From CBDUBS01 sp965365445 (lineage in GTDB: Bacteria; Bacteroidota; Rhodothermia; Rhodothermales; DASSAV01): a stretch of 38,009 bases of DNA. The notes beneath the pieces are model-generated. The model did not search any database. It was not told the DNA's origin and was given only the letters and a program-made list of their open reading frames with translations. Positions 1 to 7,567 of this stretch are shown here, piece by piece. The stretch's first letter is position 1; the number at the start of each line of letters is the position of its first letter. Position numbers and translations under genes: made by a program. Location: positions 1 through 38,009 of the forward strand of contig CBDUBS010000011.1 of assembly GCA_965365445.1 (NCBI GenBank). The letters are read 5' to 3'.

Positions 1-167
1 GGGTGGGGGGAATCGTTTTCGGATTGGGTTGGGCGCTGCTCGGAGCCTGCCCGGGTCCGTTGTTCGCATTACTCGGCGGTGGGGTGACCGTCATGTTCGC
101 GGCGCTTTTCGGCGCCCTGGCAGGCACCTGGGCCTATGCCGCCCTCCGACCGGTCCTCCCCCATTGA
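1..167 (+). CDS. DUF6691 / YeeE-YedE-type membrane protein, C-terminal end (5' truncated)
   Basis: An open frame enters from the left edge and stops with TGA at 165-167, giving about 54 residues. The visible part is a hydrophobic membrane segment with the run GLGWALLGACPGPLFALLGG, then a second membrane segment and a short basic tail ending in RPVLPH. The GACPGP motif is typical of the YeeE/YedE thiosulfate/sulfur-transport family and its DUF6691 half-size relatives. It lies 62 bp upstream of a persulfide dioxygenase-rhodanese gene on the same strand. These two families are commonly neighbours, so it is probably the inner-membrane sulfur-compound importer of this operon. The start is outside the window. 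The family call is good; the exact substrate (thiosulfate or a persulfide-related compound) is inferred. Confidence 0.8.
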   Translation, partial: VGGIVFGLGWALLGACPGPLFALLGGGVTVMFAALFGALAGTWAYAALRPVLPH

Positions 168-229
168 CCCTGTTATGATACACGCATTCATCTATAATCG
201 GTCGCCTGAACAAACACAGAGGTAACGCC

Positions 230-1699
230 ATGTTATTCCGCCAGATTTTCGACCCAAAACTGGCCCAGTATGCCTATCTGATCGGTTGTCAGAAAACGAA
301 GCAGGGGCTGCTCATCGACCCGGAGCGCGACATCGATCAGTACGTCGAGCTTGCCGAAAGCGAAGGACTCGAGATCGTCGCCGTGGCCGAAACGCACATC
401 CACGCCGATTTCCTCTCGGGGGCGCGGGAGTTTGCCGAACAGTTCGATACGATGCTTTACCTCTCGGATGAAGGGGATGCCGACTGGAAATACGAATGGA
501 TCAGGGGCAAGAAGCAGGATGGCTCGGCGTACCGATACGAGTTGCTTAAGCACGGCGACACGTTCATGATCGGCAATATCGAGGTCAAGGCCGTCCATAC
601 GCCGGGGCATACGCCGGAGCACATGAGCTTTTTGATCACGGATCGGGGGTCGGGGGCGACGAAGCCCATGGGGATTGCAACGGGCGACTTCGTTTTCGTG
701 GGAGATCTCGGGCGACCGGACTTGCTCGAACAGGCGGCGGGGATGCACGGAGTTCAGGAGCCTTCGGCCAGGCGGTTATACGGGTCGCTGAACCGCTTCA
801 CCGCGCTGGATGATTACTTGCAGGTGTGGCCGGCCCACGGCTCCGGCTCGACGTGCGGAAAGGCCCTCGGAGCGGTTCCGCAAACCACGGTCGGGTACGA
901 GAAGCTGTATAACGCCTCGCTGGCGGCCGCCCATAACGGCGAGGATGCTTTCGTGGAGGCCATCCTCTCGGGACAGCCGGAACCCCAGATGTACTTCGCC
1001 CGGATGAAGCGGGACAATAAGCTGGGCGCACCTGTGCTGGGCGGCTTGCCCCAGCCCCGGCGGCTGACCCGGCGGGAACTGGCCCAGATGGCTTCGGATG
1101 ACGACGTGCTGGTCATCGATACGCGCCTGGACCGGTCGGCTTTCATGGCCAAACATGTGCCGGGATCGTTGTATGCGCCGCTGAACAAAGCGTTCAATAC
1201 GGTGGTGGGGTCGCTGGTAGTCGACGAAACGACGCCCATCGTCCTGATCGTGGAAGAAACGAACGTCGAAGAAGCCGTGCGGGACCTCGTACGCATCGGG
1301 TACGACAACGCAGCGGCCTTTGCCGACGCCGCGACGCTGGAGGGGTACTTCGAGAACGGCGGCGACTACGAGTGCATTCAGGAGATTACCTTCGAGGAGG
1401 TAGAGGCGCTGCGAACGAAACCGGATACAGCCGTGCTGGATGTCCGGTTTGCATCCGAGTATGAAAGCGGACACGTTCCCGGCGCCGTGAATGCTTCCTA
1501 CACCCGTTTGCCGGCCTATCTGGAAAGCCGCGTGCCGCAGGGGCAGACCCTGCTGGTCCATTGTGCGAGCGGCGCCCGGTCGGCTTCGGCGGTCGCCTTT
1601 CTGGCCCGTAACGGATATAAAGTAAAGTACGTCAGCGACGCCATCGAAAATTACCCGCAGGACCGGATCGAAGCCGGGCGGGAAGCCGTGACGGTGTAA
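230..1699 (+). CDS. CstB-like persulfide dioxygenase with two rhodanese domains
   Basis: 489 aa. The N-terminal half is a metallo-beta-lactamase fold: metal motif HIHADF near residues 57-62, HTPGHTPEH near 124-132, and GDFVFVGDLGRPD near 153-165. This is the arrangement of ETHE1/CstB mono-iron persulfide dioxygenases, which oxidise glutathione, CoA or low-molecular-weight persulfides to sulfite in the cytoplasm. Two rhodanese homology domains follow. The first (about 285-375) has no active-site Cys, so it is a pseudo-rhodanese. The second (about 390-485) carries HCASGARS with Cys445. MBL plus pseudo-rhodanese plus rhodanese is the CstB order, and the length is close to CstB (about 440-490). 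The ATG follows AGAGGTAACGCC, a good ribosome site. An intrinsic terminator lies directly behind it and a sulfite exporter is next, which fits sulfite being the product. Confidence 0.9.
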   Translation: MLFRQIFDPKLAQYAYLIGCQKTKQGLLIDPERDIDQYVELAESEGLEIVAVAETHIHADFLSGAREFAEQFDTMLYLSDEGDADWKYEWIRGKKQDGSAYRYELLKHGDTFMIGNIEVKAVHTPGHTPEHMSFLITDRGSGATKPMGIATGDFVFVGDLGRPDLLEQAAGMHGVQEPSARRLYGSLNRFTALDDYLQVWPAHGSGSTCGKALGAVPQTTVGYEKLYNASLAAAHNGEDAFVEAILSGQPEPQMYFARMKRDNKLGAPVLGGLPQPRRLTRRELAQMASDDDVLVIDTRLDRSAFMAKHVPGSLYAPLNKAFNTVVGSLVVDETTPIVLIVEETNVEEAVRDLVRIGYDNAAAFADAATLEGYFENGGDYECIQEITFEEVEALRTKPDTAVLDVRFASEYESGHVPGAVNASYTRLPAYLESRVPQGQTLLVHCASGARSASAVAFLARNGYKVKYVSDAIENYPQDRIEAGREAVTV

Positions 1700-1711
1700 T
1701 TACCTACTTCG

Positions 1712-1743
1712 GGGGCGTAGCACGGGTTACGCCCCTTTCTTTT
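1712..1743 (+). terminator. Rho-independent terminator after the persulfide dioxygenase gene
   Basis: A perfect 8-bp stem (GGGGCGTA / TACGCCCC) with an 8-nt loop is followed by TTTCTTTT. It starts 13 nt after the stop codon at 1699 and ends about 20 nt before the TauE gene, so it probably attenuates rather than isolates the downstream genes. Confidence 0.85.
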
Positions 1744-1762
1744 ACACATCAGGCTAATCGCT

Positions 1763-2599
1763 ATGATCATCTGGGCATGGATCGGCGCGTTGCTGATCGG
1801 ATTGAGCCTGGGCCTGCTGGGGTCCGGCGGCTCCATCCTGACCGTTCCGGTTCTCGTTTACCTCGTCGGGGAGCCCGATAAACTCGCCATTGCCGAATCG
1901 CTGGGCATCGTGGCGCTCATCAGCCTGTTCGGGGCCATACCGTACGCGCTGAGGAGGAAAGTGGACTGGCGTAACGTGATTTTCTTCGGGCTTCCGGGTA
2001 TGGCGGGGACCTATCTCGGGGCGTTTCTGTCCCAGTTCATGTCGGGGACGGTTCAACTGATCCTGTTTGCCGCCGTCATGCTGATTGCGGCAGTGATGAT
2101 GTTCCGCAGGTCGGCTGCGCCGGAGATCGAGGAGCCGGAGCCGGTTGAATCGGCCTACGACGGCGGGGGCGCGGCGACGGCCGTGGCGGTCCGGCCCGCT
2201 ACAAGGACAGAACACGCCCTCTGGAAAATCGTCCTCGAAGGGTCCCTGGTAGGCATACTTACCGGACTCGTAGGAGTGGGGGGCGGCTTTTTGATCGTGC
2301 CGGCGCTCGTTTTGCTCGGCGGTTTATCGATGCATCTGGCCGTTGGAACCAGCCTTTTCATCATCGCTTTCAAAAGCATCAGCGGCTTCGTGAAATACAT
2401 CGACGTGCTCGCCGACTCCGGGCTTCGTGTCAACTGGGACGTGGTGCTCCTCATTTCGGCCATCGGGATCGCGGGCAGCCTGATCGGCTCCAGATTGAGC
2501 GCCCGATTTTCTCAGGAAGCCCTCAAACGCGGATTTGCCGTGTTCCTGGTTGCCATGGGTGTGTTTATCTTGTGGCAGAACGTCGGTAAACTCATCTAA
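1763..2599 (+). CDS. TauE/SafE-family sulfite/anion exporter
   Basis: 278 aa, mostly hydrophobic, with about eight membrane segments in two repeated halves. Each half opens with a glycine-rich segment: GLLGSGGSILTVPVLVYL near residues 20-37 and GLVGVGGGFLIVPALVLLGG near 168-187. These duplicated G-x-G-G-G-[FS]-[LI]-x-V-P signatures define the TauE/SafE family (PF01925), which exports sulfite, sulfoacetate or related anions across the inner membrane. A charged, Ala/Glu-rich loop at about 115-150 separates the halves. It follows the persulfide dioxygenase, whose product is sulfite, and precedes thioredoxin and rhodanese genes. The context supports removal of sulfite from persulfide oxidation. 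Substrate is inferred from context. Confidence 0.88.
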   Translation: MIIWAWIGALLIGLSLGLLGSGGSILTVPVLVYLVGEPDKLAIAESLGIVALISLFGAIPYALRRKVDWRNVIFFGLPGMAGTYLGAFLSQFMSGTVQLILFAAVMLIAAVMMFRRSAAPEIEEPEPVESAYDGGGAATAVAVRPATRTEHALWKIVLEGSLVGILTGLVGVGGGFLIVPALVLLGGLSMHLAVGTSLFIIAFKSISGFVKYIDVLADSGLRVNWDVVLLISAIGIAGSLIGSRLSARFSQEALKRGFAVFLVAMGVFILWQNVGKLI

Positions 2600-2611
2600 T
2601 CGGATTCAGCC

Positions 2612-2941
2612 ATGCCCGTTTCCGGAGATTTTCAGCAGGATGTGATCGAAACCAGCCGGCGCAAGCCGGTTCTCGTAGATTTCTGGGCCCCGTGGTGCGG
2701 GCCGTGCCGGATGCTGAGCCCCACGCTGGACCGACTTGCGCGGGAAAGCAAGGGGGCGTGGCGGCTGGTCAAGATCAACACCGACCAGCACCCGGACCTG
2801 GCGACGCGTTATGAGGTCAGGGGCATCCCGGCCGTCAAGTTATTCGTCAACGGTGCGGTGGCGGCGGAGTTCGTCGGCGCGTTGCCCGAGCACGCCGTCC
2901 GGCAGTGGCTCGATGAGCATTTACCCGGGCCTATGCCCTGA
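2612..2941 (+). CDS. Thioredoxin-family protein
   Basis: 109 aa, the normal size for a cytoplasmic thioredoxin, with no signal peptide. The active site WAPWCGPCRML carries Cys29 and Cys32. The cis-Pro stretch RGIPAVKLFVNG lies near residues 70-81 and the fold continues to a C-terminal helix. It starts 12 bp after the TauE/SafE gene, so it is almost certainly co-transcribed. In this operon it could reduce persulfide or disulfide intermediates left on the rhodanese domains. That role is an inference; the family assignment is firm. Confidence 0.93.
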   Translation: MPVSGDFQQDVIETSRRKPVLVDFWAPWCGPCRMLSPTLDRLARESKGAWRLVKINTDQHPDLATRYEVRGIPAVKLFVNGAVAAEFVGALPEHAVRQWLDEHLPGPMP

Positions 2942-2980
2942 TCGATTTCATTCACTCGGTTAACTCGTGCAATTGATAGT

Positions 2981-3334
2981 ATGGGCTTTTCATTCTTTTC
3001 GTTTGGCAGGGGCGCGGAGGGCGCCGGCGTGAAGCGGCTATCGCCCGCTGCATTCAAGGCGCAGCGCGACCCGGAAGGGGTGCTGATCGACGTGCGTACG
3101 GCAGGGGAGTTCAAACAGGGGCACCTGGCCGGCGCTCGACACATCGACATATCCTCGCCGTCATTCAAGCAGCAGATTGCGGGCATGGACAAAAGCGGCA
3201 CCTACTATCTCTATTGCCGCTCCGGCAACCGGAGCGGCATGGCCGCGGAGATGATGAAGTCGATGGGTTATGAGAACGTCTACAACATCGGCGGCCTGAA
3301 CGAGCTGGCTCGCGCCGGGATTGAAACGGCCTGA
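2981..3334 (+). CDS. Single-domain rhodanese (sulfurtransferase)
   Basis: 117 aa with one rhodanese domain. Visible signatures are VLIDVRTAGEFKQGHLAGARHID near residues 34-56 (CH2-A motif) and the active-site loop YCRSGNRSG with catalytic Cys79. The loop CRSGNRS resembles GlpE/PspE-type thiosulfate or polysulfide sulfurtransferases. The short N-terminal MGFSFFSF is hydrophobic but too short for a confident signal peptide, so a cytoplasmic location is likely. It lies 39 bp after the thioredoxin and closes the sulfur operon. Confidence 0.9.
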   Translation: MGFSFFSFGRGAEGAGVKRLSPAAFKAQRDPEGVLIDVRTAGEFKQGHLAGARHIDISSPSFKQQIAGMDKSGTYYLYCRSGNRSGMAAEMMKSMGYENVYNIGGLNELARAGIETA

Positions 3335-3407
3335 ACGAGCGCCGCACCATTCGGACGCTTTTCGTATACTGGAGCAGCAGTTCTCGGGAAACAGCAGGTG
3401 ACACGGC

Positions 3408-3632
3408 GTGTCGGTACAAACAGCCATCGCATTTCTTCGGTATCTCCGCGAGCGCGGAGCGCCTTCAGCCACTGCTCTGGGGGCCGAGGAAGCCGTTGAA
3501 GTACCTCTGGAACGCCTGTGCGACCTCGGGGCGGAGCAAGGTTTTACGTTCACGGTCGAGGAGTTACGGGAGGCCTTCAAGTTCGACTGGGGCATCCGGC
3601 GGGTCGAGGCGGAGCGAGAGGGGCGGATATAG
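3408..3632 (+). CDS. Small Nif11-domain protein
   Basis: 74 aa, GTG start, with AGGTG 8 nt upstream as ribosome site. The sequence has the Nif11 (PF07862) pattern: a first helix around AIAFLRYLRERG and then LGAEQGFTFTVEELREAF near residues 42-59, the usual ending of this domain. Nif11 domains occur in nitrogen-fixation-associated small proteins and as leader regions (N11P) of RiPP precursors. Here there is no Gly-Gly or Cys-rich core after the domain, only a short basic tail, so it does not look like a processed precursor. It lies 75 bp after the rhodanese and converges on lasso locus 1 with a 37-bp gap. A role with the lasso genes is possible but not shown. Confidence 0.6.
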   Translation: MSVQTAIAFLRYLRERGAPSATALGAEEAVEVPLERLCDLGAEQGFTFTVEELREAFKFDWGIRRVEAEREGRI

Positions 3633-3669
3633 TCTTCCAAAGCGTCGAATAATGCCGCCACGGGCCTGG

Positions 3670-5526
3670 TCAGCCGGGTCTGGTGGCTATTAGTTCTCCG
3701 ATGAAGACGGGCAAGTTCCTGTATGGATAGTGATTGCCTTCGCCCAACCGGCCTTTCAGGGATAGAAAAGCGTTCTTGAAACCTACGGATGCGCTCAGAT
3801 CGTTCGCGATAACGTCTTTGAACCCGACCCGGATCATCAGGTCGGATATCTGTTTCATTCCTCGGGTACGATAGAGATAAATCCGGTCGAATGCGTCGAG
3901 ATCCCGCTGTTGCAGCGCATTCAACCTGCCTTCGGGCCTGAAAAAATCTTTCACGTACAGGACTCCCCCCGGTCGCAACACACGGAGCACTTCGCGGATA
4001 GCCTGGAGAGGGTCATCGCTGTAGCCCATCGACTCGAAGAAAACGGCTCTGTCAAAGGTACCGTCTTCGAAGGGCAGCGTGTGGTAGTCGTGATGGTGAA
4101 TGCGGATGCGGTCGGACAGCCCCTGCTGGGCGACGCGCTCTCTGGCAATGCGTACCTGAACCTCGGAAATGGTCACGCCGTCCACCTCGACGCCGCTGAA
4201 GAGCCGGGCGATGTCGATAGCCGGTTGACCGACGCCACACCCGGCATCGAGCACGCGCATTCCGCCGGTAATGCCTGCTCGCCGGGCCAGCCATCGATTA
4301 GATGCTTCGCCCCGCTCTTCCCCGTCGACGTGCAGGAGGCCGGCCTGAAACGTAGGCCCCAGATCGGTGATATAATCCGGTGTGGACCAGTCGTAATACG
4401 CCCCTACGCGCTGCCGGTGACGCGCTCCAGACCCGGGCGCGGCGGCGCGTATATCTTCATTGCCGAACGGCAGCACAGGAAGCTCCGGCTTCCACCACTG
4501 GTGCTCGAAGCCCATGTATCCTTTGGCGCCGAGCGGGCCGTCGGCCAGCGTGAGCTTGACGTGATGGGGCTTGCAGAGCAACGTGCTCATCCGCTGCTCA
4601 TTATCGAAGATCGAGGCGGCGATCAGCGGATCGGGCCAGGCCGAGGATTTAGCCGCCGGCAGGATCCGCCGGTCGAACCCAAGCAGCAGATCCCGTCGTG
4701 ACGGGTCGCAGAGCCCTCGCGCCTGAAGCGCGTCGAGGAGCCGAGTCCATTTTCCCGCCGCCGCATCCCCGTATTCGAGGAAGCATTCGAGCCCCAGGTG
4801 CGGGTACACCCGGTCGCCCACGTCGAGGCAATACACCAGCTCGTCCACGTACGGAGCGAGCCAGGCCGCGATGGATTTCAGACGTTCAAAATCTCCGTTC
4901 CAGCCAATCCGCCGGAGGTAGGCATGGGCAGCCTCCGCATTGTTCAGCCCACTGACGTTCACCCGAAAGATTCCGGCGTTGCGGGAGAGCATCGCTCCGA
5001 CGTGAATGACGTAGGCCGGGCTTTCCCGGCAGGCGTCGAACAGGCTCCGTAGAGGGGTTTGCCGGTAGGGGGCTTCCACCCGGTTCAGGGCATATTCGAA
5101 CACTTCGAAGCGGGCGTCGGGGTTCGACTGATCTCCTTTATCCAGGAAGAAGAACAGGCAGGGTGCGGGCGTCCCTCCGGGGCCGCACGTATCCACTTCG
5201 AGGAACAGCGCCTCGACCGGCAGGCGGCCAGGCTGCTCCCACCCATCCGAGAACCGGCGAAGGGATGCCCAGGCGGGATGCGATGAGGCGTTCTCCCGGA
5301 GGAATCGGCTCAGGCGGCTCGAATCCCCCGTCGCCCGGTTGAGAACCTGATGCAGGTCGATCGCGGAGGAATGCTCGTGGAGCCCGAACTCGAGGCCGCC
5401 TCGAAACACGGGCGGCAGCAGCCGTGCGGAGGCTTTCAGGGCTTCCCGGCTGTCGGCGAAGACGTTCAATCCGGGAAAGGAGCCGAACAGCAGATCTACA
5501 ACACCGTCGAAGGAGGAAGCGGGCAT
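3670..5526 (-). CDS. Two-domain protein: unrecognised N-terminal domain plus class I SAM methyltransferase (lasso locus 1)
   Basis: 618 aa from the ATG at 5526, preceded by GAGGT and 7 nt downstream of the kinase stop. An upstream in-frame start would overlap the kinase and is unlikely. Residues 1 to about 350 form a domain I cannot name, containing LGLECFLEYGD and a Trp-rich stretch near its end. Residues from about 355 are a class I methyltransferase with the SAM-binding motif VLDAGCGVGQPAIDIA, FDRAVFFESMGYSDD, and LRPGGVLYVKDF, closest in style to sterol/tocopherol-type and related small-molecule methyltransferases. As the last gene of the B1-B2-A-K operon it is a candidate tailoring enzyme. 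Known lasso methyltransferases (StspM type) methylate the C-terminal carboxylate, but they are single-domain, so this architecture differs. The substrate is unknown. Confidence 0.75.
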   Translation of the reverse strand: MPASSFDGVVDLLFGSFPGLNVFADSREALKASARLLPPVFRGGLEFGLHEHSSAIDLHQVLNRATGDSSRLSRFLRENASSHPAWASLRRFSDGWEQPGRLPVEALFLEVDTCGPGGTPAPCLFFFLDKGDQSNPDARFEVFEYALNRVEAPYRQTPLRSLFDACRESPAYVIHVGAMLSRNAGIFRVNVSGLNNAEAAHAYLRRIGWNGDFERLKSIAAWLAPYVDELVYCLDVGDRVYPHLGLECFLEYGDAAAGKWTRLLDALQARGLCDPSRRDLLLGFDRRILPAAKSSAWPDPLIAASIFDNEQRMSTLLCKPHHVKLTLADGPLGAKGYMGFEHQWWKPELPVLPFGNEDIRAAAPGSGARHRQRVGAYYDWSTPDYITDLGPTFQAGLLHVDGEERGEASNRWLARRAGITGGMRVLDAGCGVGQPAIDIARLFSGVEVDGVTISEVQVRIARERVAQQGLSDRIRIHHHDYHTLPFEDGTFDRAVFFESMGYSDDPLQAIREVLRVLRPGGVLYVKDFFRPEGRLNALQQRDLDAFDRIYLYRTRGMKQISDLMIRVGFKDVIANDLSASVGFKNAFLSLKGRLGEGNHYPYRNLPVFIGELIATRPG

Positions 5527-5533
5527 GAGTACC

Positions 5534-6520
5534 TCACGAGACGACCGAGTGAGCCATATCTTCTTCGATGAGGCGGCACACCCGGTCCAGCGCATCGAGA
5601 TGGAATGGACGGATGATCCGTCCGACGCGGACATCCCGAAGCAGGCGGCTCAGGCTTTTCCACTCCCGGATGCGATCTTCCTTTTCGAGAAGGTAATCCA
5701 CGAAGGTGTTGGCGGCTAGCGCGAGCAGGCCGTTCATCGGGTCAAGTATTTCAAGATGGGGCGAACCGATCTGGACCCAGGGCGTGAGCACGTACACCGC
5801 GCTGAGCGGCGCAGGCTCCGAGTGAAAGGCCGCCTCGCGGTCGTCAAGCGATAGAAAGCGCCGATCGAGCTGCTGCCGACCTTCCGCATCGGACCACAGG
5901 CGGGGAAGCGCCTCCACATCGCCGAAGAGATGGTTGACGGAGCCTGGGCGGAGCCGGACGCCCGGGTAACCCGACCGGACCTGCACCTCCTGTTCCAGAA
6001 AATCCAGTCCGGTTATGTCGTCGGAGAGCAGCGCGTGGCCGCGTCCCAGAAGCGCCGTGGTGGTGGTCGATTTGCCCGAGCTTTTGGGTCCTATGAGGAC
6101 GACGGCCCGTCCCCCCATAACCAGGGCGCTGCCGTGCAGGCACACCGTACGCCGCAAGCGAAGGATGGCCCCGAATACCGGCCCCAGCAGGTACAGCAAC
6201 ACGTCTTGCAGGGGCGATCCGGCGGACCAGGCCACCGTGACGAGCGATGCCGTCGGATCGAGTTCGAACGCCGCGTATTCGTCTCCGTAGGCCGCGGATA
6301 TCCGCACGCCACCCCCTGCGGTGCGCCAGACCTGAAAAAACGATCCTTCGTTCGGATCGAGGGGATATACCAGCCGTTCGTTTGCTACGGAGCACCGCTG
6401 GGGCTCATCGCCTACGAAATCGATGACCACATCCGGCGGCGCATCGTGCGTCTCCGGGCGAAGCTGGGGAATGGGTTCATTCGAAGCAACCGATAACCCG
6501 TAAGCCCGGTAGCGATGCAT
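5534..6520 (-). CDS. HPr-kinase-like peptide kinase K1 (lasso locus 1)
   Basis: 328 aa from the ATG at 6520, chosen because MHRYRAYGLSV aligns with the start of the second kinase (MYQYRAFGLGI) and AGGG precedes it. Walker A is GPKSSGKSTTT near residue 140, with LLSDDITGLDF near 160, as in HPr kinase/phosphorylase C-terminal domains. The N-terminal 110 residues are the domain typical of the lasso-associated branch. ThcoK/PadeK-type members phosphorylate the hydroxyl of the C-terminal Ser of a lasso precursor, and the precursor just upstream ends in Ser. The HxH-type region CLHGSALVMGGRAV precedes Walker A. The gene overlaps nothing and is followed within 7 nt by the methyltransferase fusion. 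The family call is strong; the peptide substrate is inferred. Confidence 0.85.
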   Translation of the reverse strand: MHRYRAYGLSVASNEPIPQLRPETHDAPPDVVIDFVGDEPQRCSVANERLVYPLDPNEGSFFQVWRTAGGGVRISAAYGDEYAAFELDPTASLVTVAWSAGSPLQDVLLYLLGPVFGAILRLRRTVCLHGSALVMGGRAVVLIGPKSSGKSTTTTALLGRGHALLSDDITGLDFLEQEVQVRSGYPGVRLRPGSVNHLFGDVEALPRLWSDAEGRQQLDRRFLSLDDREAAFHSEPAPLSAVYVLTPWVQIGSPHLEILDPMNGLLALAANTFVDYLLEKEDRIREWKSLSRLLRDVRVGRIIRPFHLDALDRVCRLIEEDMAHSVVS

Positions 6521-6620
6521 GGCTGTTTCCCTGGGACGTTCCATGATGACAGGGGAGGCAAAAGGAAAATACGGGAAGCTGCTCCCTTTAAGCCGCGCTA
6601 CATGCGGTGCAAAAACGACC

Positions 6621-6662
6621 TATCCAGATCCTCCCGGCATACGGCGCGGCAGGATCTGGATA
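6621..6662 (-). terminator. Hairpin terminator between precursor A1 and kinase K1
   Basis: A perfect 12-bp inverted repeat (TATCCAGATCCT / AGGATCTGGATA) encloses a GC-rich 18-nt centre. On the - strand it is followed by GGTCGTTTTT. It lies 28 nt after the A1 stop codon, where lasso operons often have a leaky terminator that gives more precursor than enzyme mRNA. A smaller hairpin (GGAGC-AA-GCTCC) sits at 6669-6680. Confidence 0.75.
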
Positions 6663-6690
6663 GAGAAGGGAGCTTGCTCCAACCGGAAAC

Positions 6691-6840
6691 TCAGCTGACA
6701 CATCCAGCGGGGTTGTACTGATCGCCTTCGGCGGGGTTATCCCCGTTGCCGAAAGTGAGGGTATTCTCCACGTTGAAGGTGTGCAGGCGGGGAGCCTTCC
6801 AGGCGCGTTTTTCAGCGGCGCGGTTTGGAAGTTGATTCAT
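6691..6840 (-). CDS. Lasso peptide precursor A1 (49 aa)
   Basis: 49 aa, ATG at 6840 with a strong site AAAGGAGAGGAACC. The leader (residues 1-30) holds W14-K-A-P-R-L19, the lasso [Y/W]xxPxL box read by the PqqD-like B1 protein, and ends with Thr29-Phe30, so Thr is at -2 as expected. The predicted core is GNGDNPAEGDQYNPAGCVS, 19 residues. Gly1 would close on Glu8 to give an eight-residue macrolactam ring, with an 11-residue tail containing one Cys (core position 17) and a C-terminal Ser. Neighbours B1, B2 and an HPr-like kinase support the assignment. The C-terminal Ser fits phosphorylation by K1. The product, its threading and activity are predicted only. Confidence 0.87.
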   Translation of the reverse strand: MNQLPNRAAEKRAWKAPRLHTFNVENTLTFGNGDNPAEGDQYNPAGCVS

Positions 6841-6994
6841 GGTTCCTCTCCTTTTCTGGAACGGAAGGGTTGTGAAAGCGATGATACACCCTTCAGGGAA
6901 TGTCAGGCATCCGCCTCAACGGTCATCGCATACATGGGCGCTTACGGGCGCGTTCCTGGAAATAAAATACCCGCGCTCGTCGGGCCGGGAAAGC

Positions 6995-7025
6995 CCAAAA
7001 AGTACGATAACCAGTGTACTTTTGG
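6995..7025 (-). terminator. Terminator-like hairpin between B2 and precursor A1
   Basis: Stem AAAAGTAC / GTACTTTT with a 10-nt loop, extended by two G-C pairs beyond a bulged A. On the - strand the 3' arm contains the T-run itself (GTACTTTTTGGGC). It lies about 30 nt after the B2 stop. A1 may then have its own promoter in the remaining roughly 150 bp (6841-6990). I see CTGACA and TATCAT there, but 14 nt apart, which is too close for a confident call. Confidence 0.5.
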
Positions 7026-7054
7026 CGCATGTTCATAGCGCAATGTGCTGAACG

Positions 7055-7567
7055 CTAACCCGGAACGTCAATGCGGGATGTGTTTTCGGCGCCGAACCAC
7101 ATTACCGGAACGAACCGACCGTATTCTTCCTCGCCGGTCACTATGGTGGTTCCGGCCCTGAGCCAGGCGTGGGCTTCGTCTATCAGGCGCTCTCCCTGTT
7201 CATCGGCCTTGACGCCCAGGTACAGGGTGCAGGGAATGTTTCTCCGATGAAGCATCTCCCGGCCCGCAAGCGCCTTCATCAGGCAGGTGGACGGCCAGGG
7301 AAGCCGGTTGCTCGCCTTGCGGAGGGCCCACCGGACGCTCTCGACCGCCGACCGTTGCGCCGGTTCATCCACTTGCGGGGTTTCCGTTTGCACGGCCCCC
7401 AACCGACCGGACCACCACCGAAAGGGCGCTGCCCGGACCAACACGTACGCCCGGGCCAGCCTGAGGCAGGCCTCCAGGAAGGCGGCGCGGTCCTCACGGC
7501 GACGAAGAATAAACCGTCGCGGCAACCTGAACAGCCACCTAGCCAGCGCTCTCGTTCTCGACGGCAA
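7055..7567 (-). CDS. Lasso peptide B2 protein, transglutaminase-like leader peptidase
   Basis: 170 aa. A basic N-terminal helical region leads into a transglutaminase-like cysteine protease core (PF13471 type). The catalytic Cys is Cys95 in PWPSTCLMKALAGREML, and His133 lies in DEAHAWLRAG. The third acidic residue is not obvious; Glu146-148 are nearby. In lasso systems B2 cuts the leader off the precursor at the residue after the -2 Thr, working with B1. The 5' end overlaps the B1 gene by 29 bp, and the precursor A1 starts 215 bp downstream. It is the only B2-like gene in the window, so it is the candidate peptidase for both precursors. Also known as the split form of McjB. Confidence 0.88.
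   Translation of the reverse strand: MPSRTRALARWLFRLPRRFILRRREDRAAFLEACLRLARAYVLVRAAPFRWWSGRLGAVQTETPQVDEPAQRSAVESVRWALRKASNRLPWPSTCLMKALAGREMLHRRNIPCTLYLGVKADEQGERLIDEAHAWLRAGTTIVTGEEEYGRFVPVMWFGAENTSRIDVPG

Noticed and set aside
3408..3632. Nif11 protein as a third lasso precursor
   Set aside because: It lacks the [Y/W]xxPxL box and any core after the domain.
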